From: an uncultured Alphaproteobacteria bacterium
Lineage (GTDB): Bacteria; Pseudomonadota; Alphaproteobacteria; Rhizobiales; Pleomorphomonadaceae
DNA length: 15,930 nt
NCBI GenBank assembly: GCA_937900425.1
Contig: CALCDT010000214.1
Location: 1-15,930, forward strand
Direction: 5' to 3'
The translations under genes and the position numbers were made by a program. The notes under the pieces are model-generated. The model was not told the DNA's origin, ran no database searches, and saw only the letters and a program-made list of their open reading frames with translations. Below, piece by piece: positions 1 to 7,055 of this stretch. Position 1 is the first letter of the stretch, and each line of letters opens with the position of its first letter.

Positions 1-42
1 GCGAACGCGCGCATCCGGGAGGTCGAAGCGAAACTGACTTGA
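1..42 (+). CDS. C-terminal tail of an unidentified protein (partial)
   Basis: Frame 1 is open from the window edge to a TGA at 40-42 and reads ANARIREVEAKLT. Nine of the thirteen codons end in G or C, as in the genes of this window, and the peptide looks like an amphipathic C-terminal helix. Nothing in thirteen residues allows a family assignment. An inverted repeat (92-117) lies 50 bases downstream and could contribute to the 3' end of its transcript. It could also be a chance open stretch, since an open run this short is common in GC-rich DNA. Confidence 0.35.
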   Translation, partial: ANARIREVEAKLT

Positions 43-91
43 TGAGGCCGATCGAGTCCGTTCATTGGCGCGCGGGGAGATTCCAGGCTCG

Positions 92-117
92 TGAAGTCCC
101 GGCTCGTCGGGATTTCA
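92..117. repeat. Inverted repeat, 10-bp arms
   Basis: TGAAGTCCCG (92-101) and CGGGATTTCA (108-117) are complementary over ten positions, with one G.U pair if transcribed from the plus strand, around a 6-base loop. No T-run follows on either side, so it is not a classical intrinsic terminator. Its place just after a plus-strand stop codon would fit a 3'-end stabilising hairpin, but that is inference. Confidence 0.45.
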
Positions 118-170
118 TCAGCGCAGGCGAGCCCGGCCGGGCGTCGGCCGGTCAGGCCGCTACCTCGTGA

Positions 171-205
171 ATGTCCGACGAGTGGGAAAGTCACGAGTCG
201 GACAT
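171..205. repeat. Inverted repeat, 14-bp arms with two mismatches
   Basis: ATGTCCGACGAGTG (171-184) and CACGAGTCGGACAT (192-205) form arms of nine pairs, two mismatches and three pairs around a 7-base loop. No T-run follows. It lies just beyond the ilvE terminator in an otherwise gene-free stretch (43-223). It may be a hairpin at the end of the upstream plus-strand transcript, part of a repeat family, or a protein-binding dyad. The sequence alone does not decide. Confidence 0.5.
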
Positions 206-224
206 GAGGCGCCGCCGCGGCGAT

Positions 225-258
225 AAAAAAGAAGAATGGCCGGGTAAACCCGGCCATT
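225..258 (-). terminator. Rho-independent terminator of ilvE
   Basis: On the minus strand, downstream of the ilvE stop, AATGGCCGGG and CCCGGCCATT (235-244 and 249-258 on the plus strand) form a perfect 10-bp stem with a 4-base loop. It is followed by CTTCTTTTTT (the A-run at 225-230 on the plus strand). A GC-rich stem plus a T-run about 30 bases after a stop codon is a textbook intrinsic terminator. Confidence 0.9.
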
Positions 259-288
259 TTCACGTCTGGCAGCAAGGTTGCCCGCCGC

Positions 289-1185
289 TCACTCCGCCGC
301 GGCGGCGGCGGTCTTCGGCTGGACCTCGGCCATGTAGTCGTTCATCAGCGTCTCGCTGATCGCGCCCGGCGTGAAGCGCCAGGAGCCGATCTCCGACACC
401 GGCGTCACTTCCGCCGCCGTGCCGCAGATGAAGCATTCGGAGAAGCCCGACAGCTCTTCCGGCAGGATGTGGCGCTCGTTGACGGTGATGCCGCGGCGCC
501 TGGCCAGTTCGATCACCGTCTGCCGGGTGATGCCGTTGAGGAAGCAGTCCGCCGTCGGCGTGTGCAGCTCGCCGTCCTTGACGAAGAACATGTTGGCGCC
601 GGTCGCCTCGGCGACATAGCCGCGGTAGTCGTACATCATGGCGTCGGCGTAGCCCTTGGCTTCGGCCGCGTGCTTGGAGATCGTGCAGATCATGTAGAGG
701 CCGGCGGCCTTCGACCGCGACGGCGCCGTCTTCGGGTCGGGCCGGCGATACTCGGCGACGTCGAGCCGGATGCCCTTGAGGCGCTCTTCCGGCTTGAAGT
801 AGGACGGCCACTCCCAGGCGGCGATGGCGAGGTGGATGGTGTTGTTCTGGGCCGAGACGCCCATCATCTCGCTGCCGCGCCAGGCGACCGGGCGCAGGTA
901 GGCGTCGACGAGGTTCATCCGCTTCAGCGTCTCGCGGCAGGCCGCGTCGATCTCTTCGGCGCCGTAGGGGATCTTGAAGCCGAGGATGCGGGCCGATTCG
1001 ATCAGCCGGTCGGTGTGCTGGCGCAGCTTGAAGATCTCGCCGCCGTAGGCGCGCTCGCCCTCGAACACGGAACTCGCGTAGTGCAGGCCGTGGGTGAGCA
1101 CGTGCACCTTGGCATCCTTCCAGTCGACGAACTCGCCGTCGTACCAGATGACGCCGTCACGGCTGTCGAAGGGAACGCCTGCCAT
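289..1185 (-). CDS. ilvE: Branched-chain amino acid aminotransferase
   Basis: This is a class IV PLP-dependent aminotransferase of 298 residues, a usual length for IlvE. It interconverts leucine, isoleucine and valine with their 2-oxo acids using the glutamate/2-oxoglutarate pair, in the cytosol. The PLP lysine is K159 in the SRSKAAG motif. The cofactor-phosphate region EATGANMFFVKDG begins at E193, and GITRQTV (218-224) and GTAAEVTPV (255-263) are also family motifs. The N-terminal FEGERAYGG (41-49) matches IlvE. The protein ends in a run of alanines. The ATG is preceded by GGGAG at ribosome-binding distance. The gene is alone on its strand, is closed by a strong terminator at 225-258, and is divergent from the MarR-type gene. 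A D-amino-acid transaminase of the same fold is the main alternative, but the motif set favours IlvE. Confidence 0.94.
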   Translation of the reverse strand: MAGVPFDSRDGVIWYDGEFVDWKDAKVHVLTHGLHYASSVFEGERAYGGEIFKLRQHTDRLIESARILGFKIPYGAEEIDAACRETLKRMNLVDAYLRPVAWRGSEMMGVSAQNNTIHLAIAAWEWPSYFKPEERLKGIRLDVAEYRRPDPKTAPSRSKAAGLYMICTISKHAAEAKGYADAMMYDYRGYVAEATGANMFFVKDGELHTPTADCFLNGITRQTVIELARRRGITVNERHILPEELSGFSECFICGTAAEVTPVSEIGSWRFTPGAISETLMNDYMAEVQPKTAAAAAE

Positions 1186-1240
1186 CTCGAAAATCTCCCG
1201 CTCGATCGTCTTGTCGCGGTCATCCTAGCAGACCGTCCGC

Positions 1241-1259
1241 CTCGCCGGGAACCGGCGAG
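1241..1259. promoter_or_regulatory. Perfect 8-bp dyad in the ilvE leader/promoter region
   Basis: CTCGCCGG (1241-1248) and CCGGCGAG (1252-1259) are perfectly complementary across a 3-base centre. The element lies 56 bases upstream of the ilvE start in the divergent ilvE/MarR-type gap (1186-1473). It could be a leader hairpin or an operator. I could not identify a convincing -35/-10 pair in this gap for either gene, and nothing else in it is recognisable. Confidence 0.4.
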
Positions 1260-1473
1260 CGCCAAGGGCGGGGAGAAGGCGACCATTGCTTTGCGTCGCG
1301 CCCGGCGAGGCGCTATCGTCCCCCTGCGGCGACGATCGGTCCGTCTCTGACGGGGTCGGTCTCCGCCGGGCGGGGAAAAGCGACGGGAAGCACGGCGGCC
1401 GAAGCCTCGGCCCGGCCCGGCTTTCCCGCCGAAACGCGCCCCTTGTGTAGCGAGCGGAGCCAGATAAGTCAAT

Positions 1474-2004
1474 ATGGCTGACGTAAATTACGCGGCGGCT
1501 GCGGACGACGACGCCCGCCCCGCCGGCGGCCCCGGGGTCCCGGCCGGCACGGCGCGGGCCGACCACGTCGACCTGATCGAGCTGTTCTTCTTCTCCTACA
1601 GGGACTTCGTCGCCGACGCCGACCAGATGCTGGCGGCCTACGGTTTCGGCCGCGCCCACCACCGCGTCCTCCATTTCGTCGAGCGCAACCCGGACATGCG
1701 CGTCGCCGACCTGCTCGACATCCTGCGCATCACAAAGCAGAGCCTCGGCCGCGTGCTCAAGCAGCTGGTCGACGACGGCTTCATCGTCCAGACCCCGGGC
1801 GAGATCGACCGCCGCCAGCGCCTGCTGCGCACCACGCCGAAGGGCAGCCGCCTCGCCCGCGAGCTGATCGAGCGCCAGTCGCAGCGCATCGAGACGGCGC
1901 TGTCGTCGCTCGCCCCGGCCGATCGCGACACCGTCGCGCGCTTCCTCGGCGCCATGATCGGCTTCGACGGACCGCTGACCCGGAGCGACGGCGATGAGGC
2001 CTGA
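1474..2004 (+). CDS. MarR-family transcriptional regulator (PetP-like position)
   Basis: This 176-residue protein has a winged helix-turn-helix. Helices at about 31-70 form the dimer side, the recognition part is TKQSLGRVLKQLVDDGF (87-103), and the wing is DRRQRLLRTTPKG (112-124). These are MarR hallmarks. The first 30 residues are low-complexity and rich in Ala, Asp and Pro, so the true start could be later, although no better ATG precedes the fold. A DNA dyad CGTAA-A-TTACG (1482-1492) overlaps the first codons. It sits 30 bases before an OmpR-type regulator, which is followed by a kinase. This order resembles Rhodobacter petP-petR, where a MarR-type and an OmpR-type protein are needed for cytochrome bc1 expression. 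The match is by family and order only, so I give no symbol. The ligand is unknown. Confidence 0.85.
   Translation: MADVNYAAAADDDARPAGGPGVPAGTARADHVDLIELFFFSYRDFVADADQMLAAYGFGRAHHRVLHFVERNPDMRVADLLDILRITKQSLGRVLKQLVDDGFIVQTPGEIDRRQRLLRTTPKGSRLARELIERQSQRIETALSSLAPADRDTVARFLGAMIGFDGPLTRSDGDEA
1482..1492. promoter_or_regulatory. Short perfect dyad over the start of the MarR-type gene
   Basis: CGTAA (1482-1486) and TTACG (1488-1492) form a perfect dyad around one base, within codons 3-7 of the MarR-type gene and in an unusually AT-rich patch for this genome. MarR proteins bind dyads near their own promoters, so an autoregulatory site is conceivable. Five-base arms occur often by chance, and AT-rich first codons are also common for translation reasons. 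Confidence 0.2.
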
Positions 2005-2034
2005 GCGCAGTCCCGCGGCGACGGGGACGGCGCG

Positions 2035-2766
2035 ATGACCGCCGCCCCGGCCCAGGCCCGCCCGCTTCCCGGCGACGACGCGCCCCACATCCTCGTCGTC
2101 GACGACGACAGCCGGATCCGCTCGCTGCTGCAACGCTTCCTGACGACCCAGGGCTTCCGCGTCACCACCGCCGACGACGCCGCCGCCGCCCGGCGCAAGC
2201 TCGACGCCCTCGCCTTCGACCTGCTGGTGCTCGACGTCATGATGCCGGGCGAGGACGGCTTCGCCCTCGCCGCCAGCCTCGCGCGCACCCACCAGGTCGC
2301 CATCCTGATGCTGACGGCCCGGGCCGAGGGCGAGGACCGCATTCGCGGCCTCGAGACCGGCGTCGAGGACTACGTGACGAAGCCCTTCGAGCCGCGCGAG
2401 CTGGCGCTGCGCATCCGCAACATCCTCAAGCGCCGCGCCGCCGCGCCGGCGCCGGCGGCGGGCGCGACCGCCACCCGCCGCGTCCGCTTCGGCCGCTTCT
2501 CCTACGACATCGCCCGCGAGGAGCTGACCGAGGACGAGACGCCCGTCCGCCTGACCGAGCGCGAGCGCCAGTTGCTGACGCTCTTCGCCACCGCACCGGA
2601 CGGCGTCGTCGCCCGCGAACTGCTGGTCGGCGGCGAGTCCCAGGCCGGCGAGCGCAGCGTCGACGTCCAGATCAACCGGCTGCGCCGCAAGATCGAGCCC
2701 GACCCGTCCAATCCCCTCTACCTCCAGACCGTGCGCGGCGTCGGCTACCGCCTGCGGCTCGACTAG
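2035..2766 (+). CDS. OmpR/PhoB-family response regulator (PetR-like)
   Basis: This 243-residue protein has a receiver domain (about 18-134) and a winged-helix DNA-binding domain (about 147-243). The acidic pocket is the VVDDDSR segment, and the phosphoacceptor is D67 in LLVLDVMMP. The switch threonine is T94 and the conserved lysine is K116 in YVTKPFEP. The C-terminal part shows the OmpR recognition and hairpin region, with RSVDVQINRLRRKIEP (207-222) and VRGVGYRL (233-240). An Ala/Pro linker (135-147) joins the domains. All key residues are present, so it should be a phosphorylatable transcription factor. It follows the MarR-type gene by 30 bases and the kinase GTG starts 8 bases after its stop, so that kinase is the likely partner. 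PetR of Rhodobacter is the closest named relative I can suggest from gene order. Confidence 0.92.
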   Translation: MTAAPAQARPLPGDDAPHILVVDDDSRIRSLLQRFLTTQGFRVTTADDAAAARRKLDALAFDLLVLDVMMPGEDGFALAASLARTHQVAILMLTARAEGEDRIRGLETGVEDYVTKPFEPRELALRIRNILKRRAAAPAPAAGATATRRVRFGRFSYDIAREELTEDETPVRLTERERQLLTLFATAPDGVVARELLVGGESQAGERSVDVQINRLRRKIEPDPSNPLYLQTVRGVGYRLRLD

Positions 2767-2774
2767 GCCGCGCC

Positions 2775-4238
2775 GTGGCCGCCCGCCCCCCGATCGACCC
2801 GGACGAGGGCCCCGACCTCGTCAGCACGCTGCTCGACCGCGTCGGCGACGGCGTCCGCTTCGTCCGCCGCCTGCTCGCGCGGGCCCTGCCCGGTCCGGTC
2901 CAGAGCTGCTGGGCCGGCGCCGGCCGCGCCCTCAACCGCCGCCTGCCCAAGAGCCTGTTCGGCCGCTCGATGCTGATCGTGGTGCTGCCGATCGTCATCC
3001 TGCTCGCGGTGTTGACCCAGGTCTTCATCGACCGCCACTACCAGCTGGTCACGCGGCGCCTGTCCGACGCGGTCGCCCGCGACGTCGGCGCCGTGGTCGA
3101 CCTCGTCAAGGCCGCCCCGGACGAGCGCGCCCTCGCTCTGCTCGAGCGGACCGCCCTGAAGCGTCTCGATATGGCCGTCACGCTGCGCCCGGAGGTGACG
3201 ACGCTGCGCCCGCCGCCGCCGCGCACCTTCTTCTCCCTGCTCGACGACACGCTCTCCTCCACCCTCAACCGACGCATCACCGAGCCGCTGCGGCTCGACA
3301 CCGTCAGCTTCCAGCCGCTGGTCGAGGTGGAGGTGCTCACGGCGAAGGGCGTCCTGCGCATCCTGTTCCCGCGCAACAACGCCTATGCCGCCAATTCCCA
3401 CATCTTCCTCGTCTGGATGGTGGTGACGGCGCTGTTTCTCGTCATCGTCGCCGTCGTCTTCCTGCGCAACCAGATCCGGCCGATCCAGCGCCTCGCCGTC
3501 GCCGCCGAAATGGTCGGGCGCGGCCGCACGCCGAAGGATTTCGTGCCCTCCGGCGCCCGCGAGGTCCGTCAGGCCGCCCTCGCCTTCATCGAGATGCGCC
3601 GGCGCATCGAGCGCCAGATCGAACAGCGCACGACGATGCTCGCCGGCGTCAGCCACGACCTGCGCACCATCCTGACCCGCTTCAAGCTGGAACTCGCCCT
3701 GCTGCCCGAGAGCGAGGAGGTCGAGGCGATGCGCGGCGACGTCGACAACATGGCGGCGATGCTCGAGGCCTATCTCGCCTTCGCCCGCGGCGTCGCCGAC
3801 GAGGACACCCAGCGGGTGCGCGTGCGCGACCTCGTCGCCGACATCGAGAGCTACGCCCGCCGCGCCGGCCGCAGCCTCCTCGTCGACTGCCCGGACGACC
3901 TCACCGCCGCCCTGCGGCCGATCGCCTTCCGCCGCATGCTCGGCAACCTCGTCGGCAACGCCGCCCGCTTCGGCAGGCGGGTCGAGATCCGCGTCACCCG
4001 CCAGGACGACTGGATGACGATCCACGTCGACGACGACGGCCCCGGCATCCCGCCCGAGCAGCGCGAGGCGGTGTTCCGCCCGTTCCACCGCCTCGACGTC
4101 TCCCGCAACCAGGACATCGGCGGCTCCGGCCTCGGCCTCGCCATCGCCCGCGACATCGCCCTCTCCCACGGCGGCGACATCCGCCTCATGGACGCGCCGA
4201 TCGGCGGCCTGAGGGTGCAGGTGCGGATTCCGGTGTGA
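2775..4238 (+). CDS. Membrane sensor histidine kinase (EnvZ-type layout)
   Basis: This 487-residue kinase starts at a GTG 8 bases after the response-regulator stop, so translation is probably coupled. It has a long cytoplasmic N-terminus (1-64), transmembrane segment 1 (about 65-85), a periplasmic sensor of about 120 residues (86-208) and transmembrane segment 2 (about 209-230). Then come a HAMP linker (231-283), a dimerisation/phosphoacceptor helix with H294 in SHDLRTIL, and a HATPase_c domain. That domain has an N-box (NLVGNAARFG, 391-400), a G1 box (DDGPGIP, 420-426) and a G2 box (GGSGLGLAIA, 449-458). The H-box reads HDLRTIL where EnvZ has HDLRTPL, so the usual proline is isoleucine. The periplasmic part has no recognisable ligand fold. 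It should phosphorylate the regulator encoded just upstream. Confidence 0.9.
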   Translation: MAARPPIDPDEGPDLVSTLLDRVGDGVRFVRRLLARALPGPVQSCWAGAGRALNRRLPKSLFGRSMLIVVLPIVILLAVLTQVFIDRHYQLVTRRLSDAVARDVGAVVDLVKAAPDERALALLERTALKRLDMAVTLRPEVTTLRPPPPRTFFSLLDDTLSSTLNRRITEPLRLDTVSFQPLVEVEVLTAKGVLRILFPRNNAYAANSHIFLVWMVVTALFLVIVAVVFLRNQIRPIQRLAVAAEMVGRGRTPKDFVPSGAREVRQAALAFIEMRRRIERQIEQRTTMLAGVSHDLRTILTRFKLELALLPESEEVEAMRGDVDNMAAMLEAYLAFARGVADEDTQRVRVRDLVADIESYARRAGRSLLVDCPDDLTAALRPIAFRRMLGNLVGNAARFGRRVEIRVTRQDDWMTIHVDDDGPGIPPEQREAVFRPFHRLDVSRNQDIGGSGLGLAIARDIALSHGGDIRLMDAPIGGLRVQVRIPV

Positions 4239-4479
4239 GGGTGGAGAGGGTCGACCGTATCACAAGCCCGGAAACGGACCGCCGATCTACGACAGCCGGT
4301 GCAATCCAGCGTCCCCTCCCCCGTTGTGGGGGTGAGGCCGCAGGCCGAACGCCGAGGGGCCCGTGACCCGAGGCCGGACGGGACAGGGAGAGGGGTGAGC
4401 CCCGCGACGGGCGGAAGTCCCGGCCAGGCTACGCGAGAGGCCGATGGCCGGCCGCGCCTGACGAAGACGCCCGCCCCCC
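4239..4479. repeat. Convergent intergenic gap resembling a dispersed GC-rich repeat
   Basis: No coding region is supported here. From about 4308 to 4401 the sequence is a mosaic of C-runs and G-runs. It includes CCCCC-GTTGT-GGGGG, a 5-bp hairpin at about 4317-4331, and an AGGGAGAGGGGTGAGCCC block that partly complements the CCCCTCCC block at its left end. Blocks with this style of flanking C/G tracts are common as dispersed intergenic elements in alphaproteobacterial genomes. Its place between two converging genes suits that. Repetition cannot be tested from one window. Confidence 0.35.
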
Positions 4480-4833
4480 TCAATACATCCGCCCGCCGAT
4501 CGGCACGTCCTTGTCCGGCGTCAGCAGCACGACCTCGCCGTCGGCGTCGGGGACGCCGAGGGTCAGGACCTCGGACATGAACTTGCCGATCTGCTTCACC
4601 GGAAAATTCACCACCGCCAGCACCCGCTTGCCCGGCAGATCCTCCGGCGCGTAGTGCTTCGTGATCTGGGCCGAGGTCCGCTTGACGCCGATCTGCGGCC
4701 CGAAGTCGATCGTCAGCTTGTGCGCCGGCCGCCGCGCCCCGACGTAAGGCTCCGCCGCGACGATGACGCCGACGCGGATGTCGACCTTGAGAAAATCGTC
4801 GAAGGTGATGGTGGGGGAAGGCGCGTCGTGCAT
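4480..4833 (-). CDS. csaA: CsaA-type tRNA-binding domain protein
   Basis: This 117-residue protein is a single tRNA-binding OB-fold domain, the normal size for CsaA. Visible family motifs are VDIRVGVI (17-24), KLTIDFGPQIGVKRTSAQIT (39-58), VVNFPVKQIG (74-83), MSEVLTLGV (86-94) and the end VPIGGRMY (110-117). CsaA of Bacillus has been described as an export-related chaperone. The same fold binds tRNA in MetRS, PheRS and Trbp111, and the real role in alphaproteobacteria is not settled. GGAG lies about ten bases before the ATG. It is downstream of uvrC on the same strand after a 140-base gap that contains only a small AGAGC-GAAG-GCTCT hairpin, so cotranscription is possible but not shown. Confidence 0.9.
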   Translation of the reverse strand: MHDAPSPTITFDDFLKVDIRVGVIVAAEPYVGARRPAHKLTIDFGPQIGVKRTSAQITKHYAPEDLPGKRVLAVVNFPVKQIGKFMSEVLTLGVPDADGEVVLLTPDKDVPIGGRMY

Positions 4834-4973
4834 CGAGGGCTCCGGAAGCGGTGAAGACGAGAGGCGGCCCCCGCGGCTCGCCCCCTGCTCCCGCAGTTAA
4901 CGGCCTCCGCCGCGCTTGACCAGAGCGAAGGCTCTGCCCGCAGCCGGGTCGGCCGATCGATCCTCCTTCCGCC

Positions 4974-7004
4974 TCACCCCCCGTCGTGAAAGAAGTCGTA
5001 GATCGCCTTCGCCGTCGCCTGCGAGATGCCGTCCACCGTCGCGAGGTCGTCGACGCCGGCGCGCTCGATCGCCTTCAGGGTGCCGAAGTGGTTGAGCAGC
5101 GCCCGCTTGCGGGTCGGGCCGACGCCGGCGATCTCCTCGAGGCCGGCGCGGCCGATGTCCTTCGACCGGCGGGCGCGGTGCGAGCCGATGGCGAAGCGGT
5201 GGGCCTCGTCGCGCAGCCGCTGCACGTAGTAGAGCACCGGATCGCGCAGCGGCAGCATGAAGTCCGGCTTGCCGGGGACGAAGAACTTCTCCCGCCCCGC
5301 GTCGCGGTCCGGCCCCTTGGCGACGCCGACGAGGGGCACGTCGTCGATGCCGAGGTCGTCGAGGATCGCCTTGGCCGCCGACAGCTGGCCGGCGCCGCCG
5401 TCGATCAGCACGAGGTCCGGCCACGGCCCGACCTCGCCCTCCGGGCCCGCCGCCTCGCCGCGGGGCCCGTGCTCCTTGACGAGCCGCGAGAAGCGCCGGG
5501 TCAGCACCTCGCGCATCATGCCGAAGTCGTCGCCCGGGGTGATGTCGGTCGAGCGGATGTTGAACTTGCGATACTGCCCCTTCACGAAGCCCTCCGGCCC
5601 GGCGACGATCATGCCGCCGACCGGGTTGGAGCCCTGGATGTGGGAATTGTCGTAGACCTCGATCCGCCGCGGCGGCGCCTCGAGGCCGAACACCCGCGCC
5701 ACCCCCTCGAGCAGCGCCCCCTGCGAGGAGCTGTCGGCGAGCTTGCGTCCGAGCGCCTCGCGGGCGTTCTGCGCCGCGTGGTCGACGAGGTCCTTCTTCT
5801 CGCCGCGCTTCGGCACCGCGATCTCGACCCGGTGGCCGGCGCGCTCGGCGAGGGCGGCCGACAGCAGATCGGCCTCGTCCGGCTCGTGGCTGAGCAGCAG
5901 CAGCCGCGGTGCCGGCCTCTCGTCGTAGAACTGGCCGATGAAGCTCGCCATCAGCTCGCCCGGCTCCACCGCCTTGTCGGCCCGCGGGAAATAGGCGCGG
6001 TTGCCCCAGTTCTGGCCGGTGCGGAAGAAGAACACCTGGACGCAGGCCTGTCCGCCCTCCTGGTGCAGGGCGAAGACGTCGGCCTCCTCGACTCCCTGCG
6101 GGTTGATGCCCTGGTGCGACTGGACGTGGCTGAGCGCCGCAAGCCTGTCGCGGTAGACCGCCGCCCGCTCGAACTCCATCGCCTCCGACGCCGCCCGCAT
6201 CGCCTCGCCGAGCTCCTCGCGCACCGCCCGGCTGCGTCCGGACAGGAACGCCTCGGCCTCGCGGACGAGGTCGCCGTAGGACGCGAGGTCGATCTCGCCG
6301 GTGCACGGCGCCGAGCAGCGCTTGATCTGGTGCAGCAGGCACGGCCGGGTCCGGCTCTCGTAGACCGAATCGGTGCAGGTGCGGACCAGGAACGCCTTCT
6401 GCAGGGCGTTGATCGTCCGCGTCACCGCGCCGGCGTTGGCGAAGGGGCCGAAATAGCGGCCCTTGCGGCTGCGGGCGCCGCGGTGCTTGACGAGCTGCGG
6501 CGCCTCGTGGTCGCCGGTGATCAGGATGAAGGGGAACGACTTGTCGTCGCGCAGCAGCACGTTGAACTTCGGCTTCAGCTGCTTGATGAGGTTGGCCTCG
6601 AGCAGCAGCGCCTCGGTCTCGGTCGCCGTGGTGACGAATTCCATCGCCGCCGTCGCCTGGATCATCCGCACGATCCGGTTCGACTGGCCGGCGATCCGGG
6701 TGTAGCTGGTGACGCGCCGCTTGAGGCTGCGGGCCTTGCCGACGTAGAGCACCTCGCCGGAGGCGTTCAGCATCCGGTAGACGCCGGGACCGAGCGGCAG
6801 CAGCCTGACCGCGTCGGCGATCACCTTGACGCCGAGGCGGAGCGGGTTGGCGCCGCCCGCCTCGCCGAGTTCGAGCGCGAGGCTTTCGGCGGCGGCCTCG
6901 GCGGCGCGCTCGATCGCCTCGGCGTCGTCCTCCGCGGCTCCCTCGGGCACGGCGAGCCCCTCGGGTGCCACGGCCGGCATGTCTGGATCGTCGTCGTCGG
7001 TCAT
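4974..7004 (-). CDS. uvrC: Excinuclease ABC subunit C
   Basis: UvrC makes the 3' and 5' incisions around lesions bound by UvrB during nucleotide excision repair. The 676-residue protein has an acidic Ala/Glu-rich N-terminal extension (about 1-65). The GIY-YIG domain follows, with GVY at 74-76, YVG at 87-89, R97, and the metal-ligand region TETEALLLEANLIK (128-141). Four cysteines C210, C222, C230 and C234 have the spacing of the reported E. coli UvrC iron-sulfur cluster. A UVR motif lies near 265-292. The RNase H-like 5' nuclease has D452 (YDNSHIQG), D535 (LIDGGAGQ) and H602 (EAHRFAI), and a double helix-hairpin-helix ends the protein (about 621-672). All catalytic residues are present. It starts 51 bases after the SDR stop, with CGGGA just upstream of the ATG. 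Confidence 0.97.
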   Translation of the reverse strand: MTDDDDPDMPAVAPEGLAVPEGAAEDDAEAIERAAEAAAESLALELGEAGGANPLRLGVKVIADAVRLLPLGPGVYRMLNASGEVLYVGKARSLKRRVTSYTRIAGQSNRIVRMIQATAAMEFVTTATETEALLLEANLIKQLKPKFNVLLRDDKSFPFILITGDHEAPQLVKHRGARSRKGRYFGPFANAGAVTRTINALQKAFLVRTCTDSVYESRTRPCLLHQIKRCSAPCTGEIDLASYGDLVREAEAFLSGRSRAVREELGEAMRAASEAMEFERAAVYRDRLAALSHVQSHQGINPQGVEEADVFALHQEGGQACVQVFFFRTGQNWGNRAYFPRADKAVEPGELMASFIGQFYDERPAPRLLLLSHEPDEADLLSAALAERAGHRVEIAVPKRGEKKDLVDHAAQNAREALGRKLADSSSQGALLEGVARVFGLEAPPRRIEVYDNSHIQGSNPVGGMIVAGPEGFVKGQYRKFNIRSTDITPGDDFGMMREVLTRRFSRLVKEHGPRGEAAGPEGEVGPWPDLVLIDGGAGQLSAAKAILDDLGIDDVPLVGVAKGPDRDAGREKFFVPGKPDFMLPLRDPVLYYVQRLRDEAHRFAIGSHRARRSKDIGRAGLEEIAGVGPTRKRALLNHFGTLKAIERAGVDDLATVDGISQATAKAIYDFFHDGG

Positions 7005-7055
7005 CGCATTCCCGGCCGGCGCCGGTGCCGGGCCGGTCGCGCCGGCCCCGAGTCG

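Noticed and set aside
171..359. A 62-codon plus-strand frame starting in the inverted repeat near ilvE
   Set aside because: It runs through the ilvE terminator and into the antisense of ilvE, has an Arg/Pro/Ser-rich product, and lacks a ribosome site.
2763..4169. A 468-codon minus-strand frame opposite the histidine kinase
   Set aside because: The composition (Asp, Glu, Ala, Val and His repeats) is typical of antisense translation of GC-rich genes. The plus-strand kinase has complete motifs.
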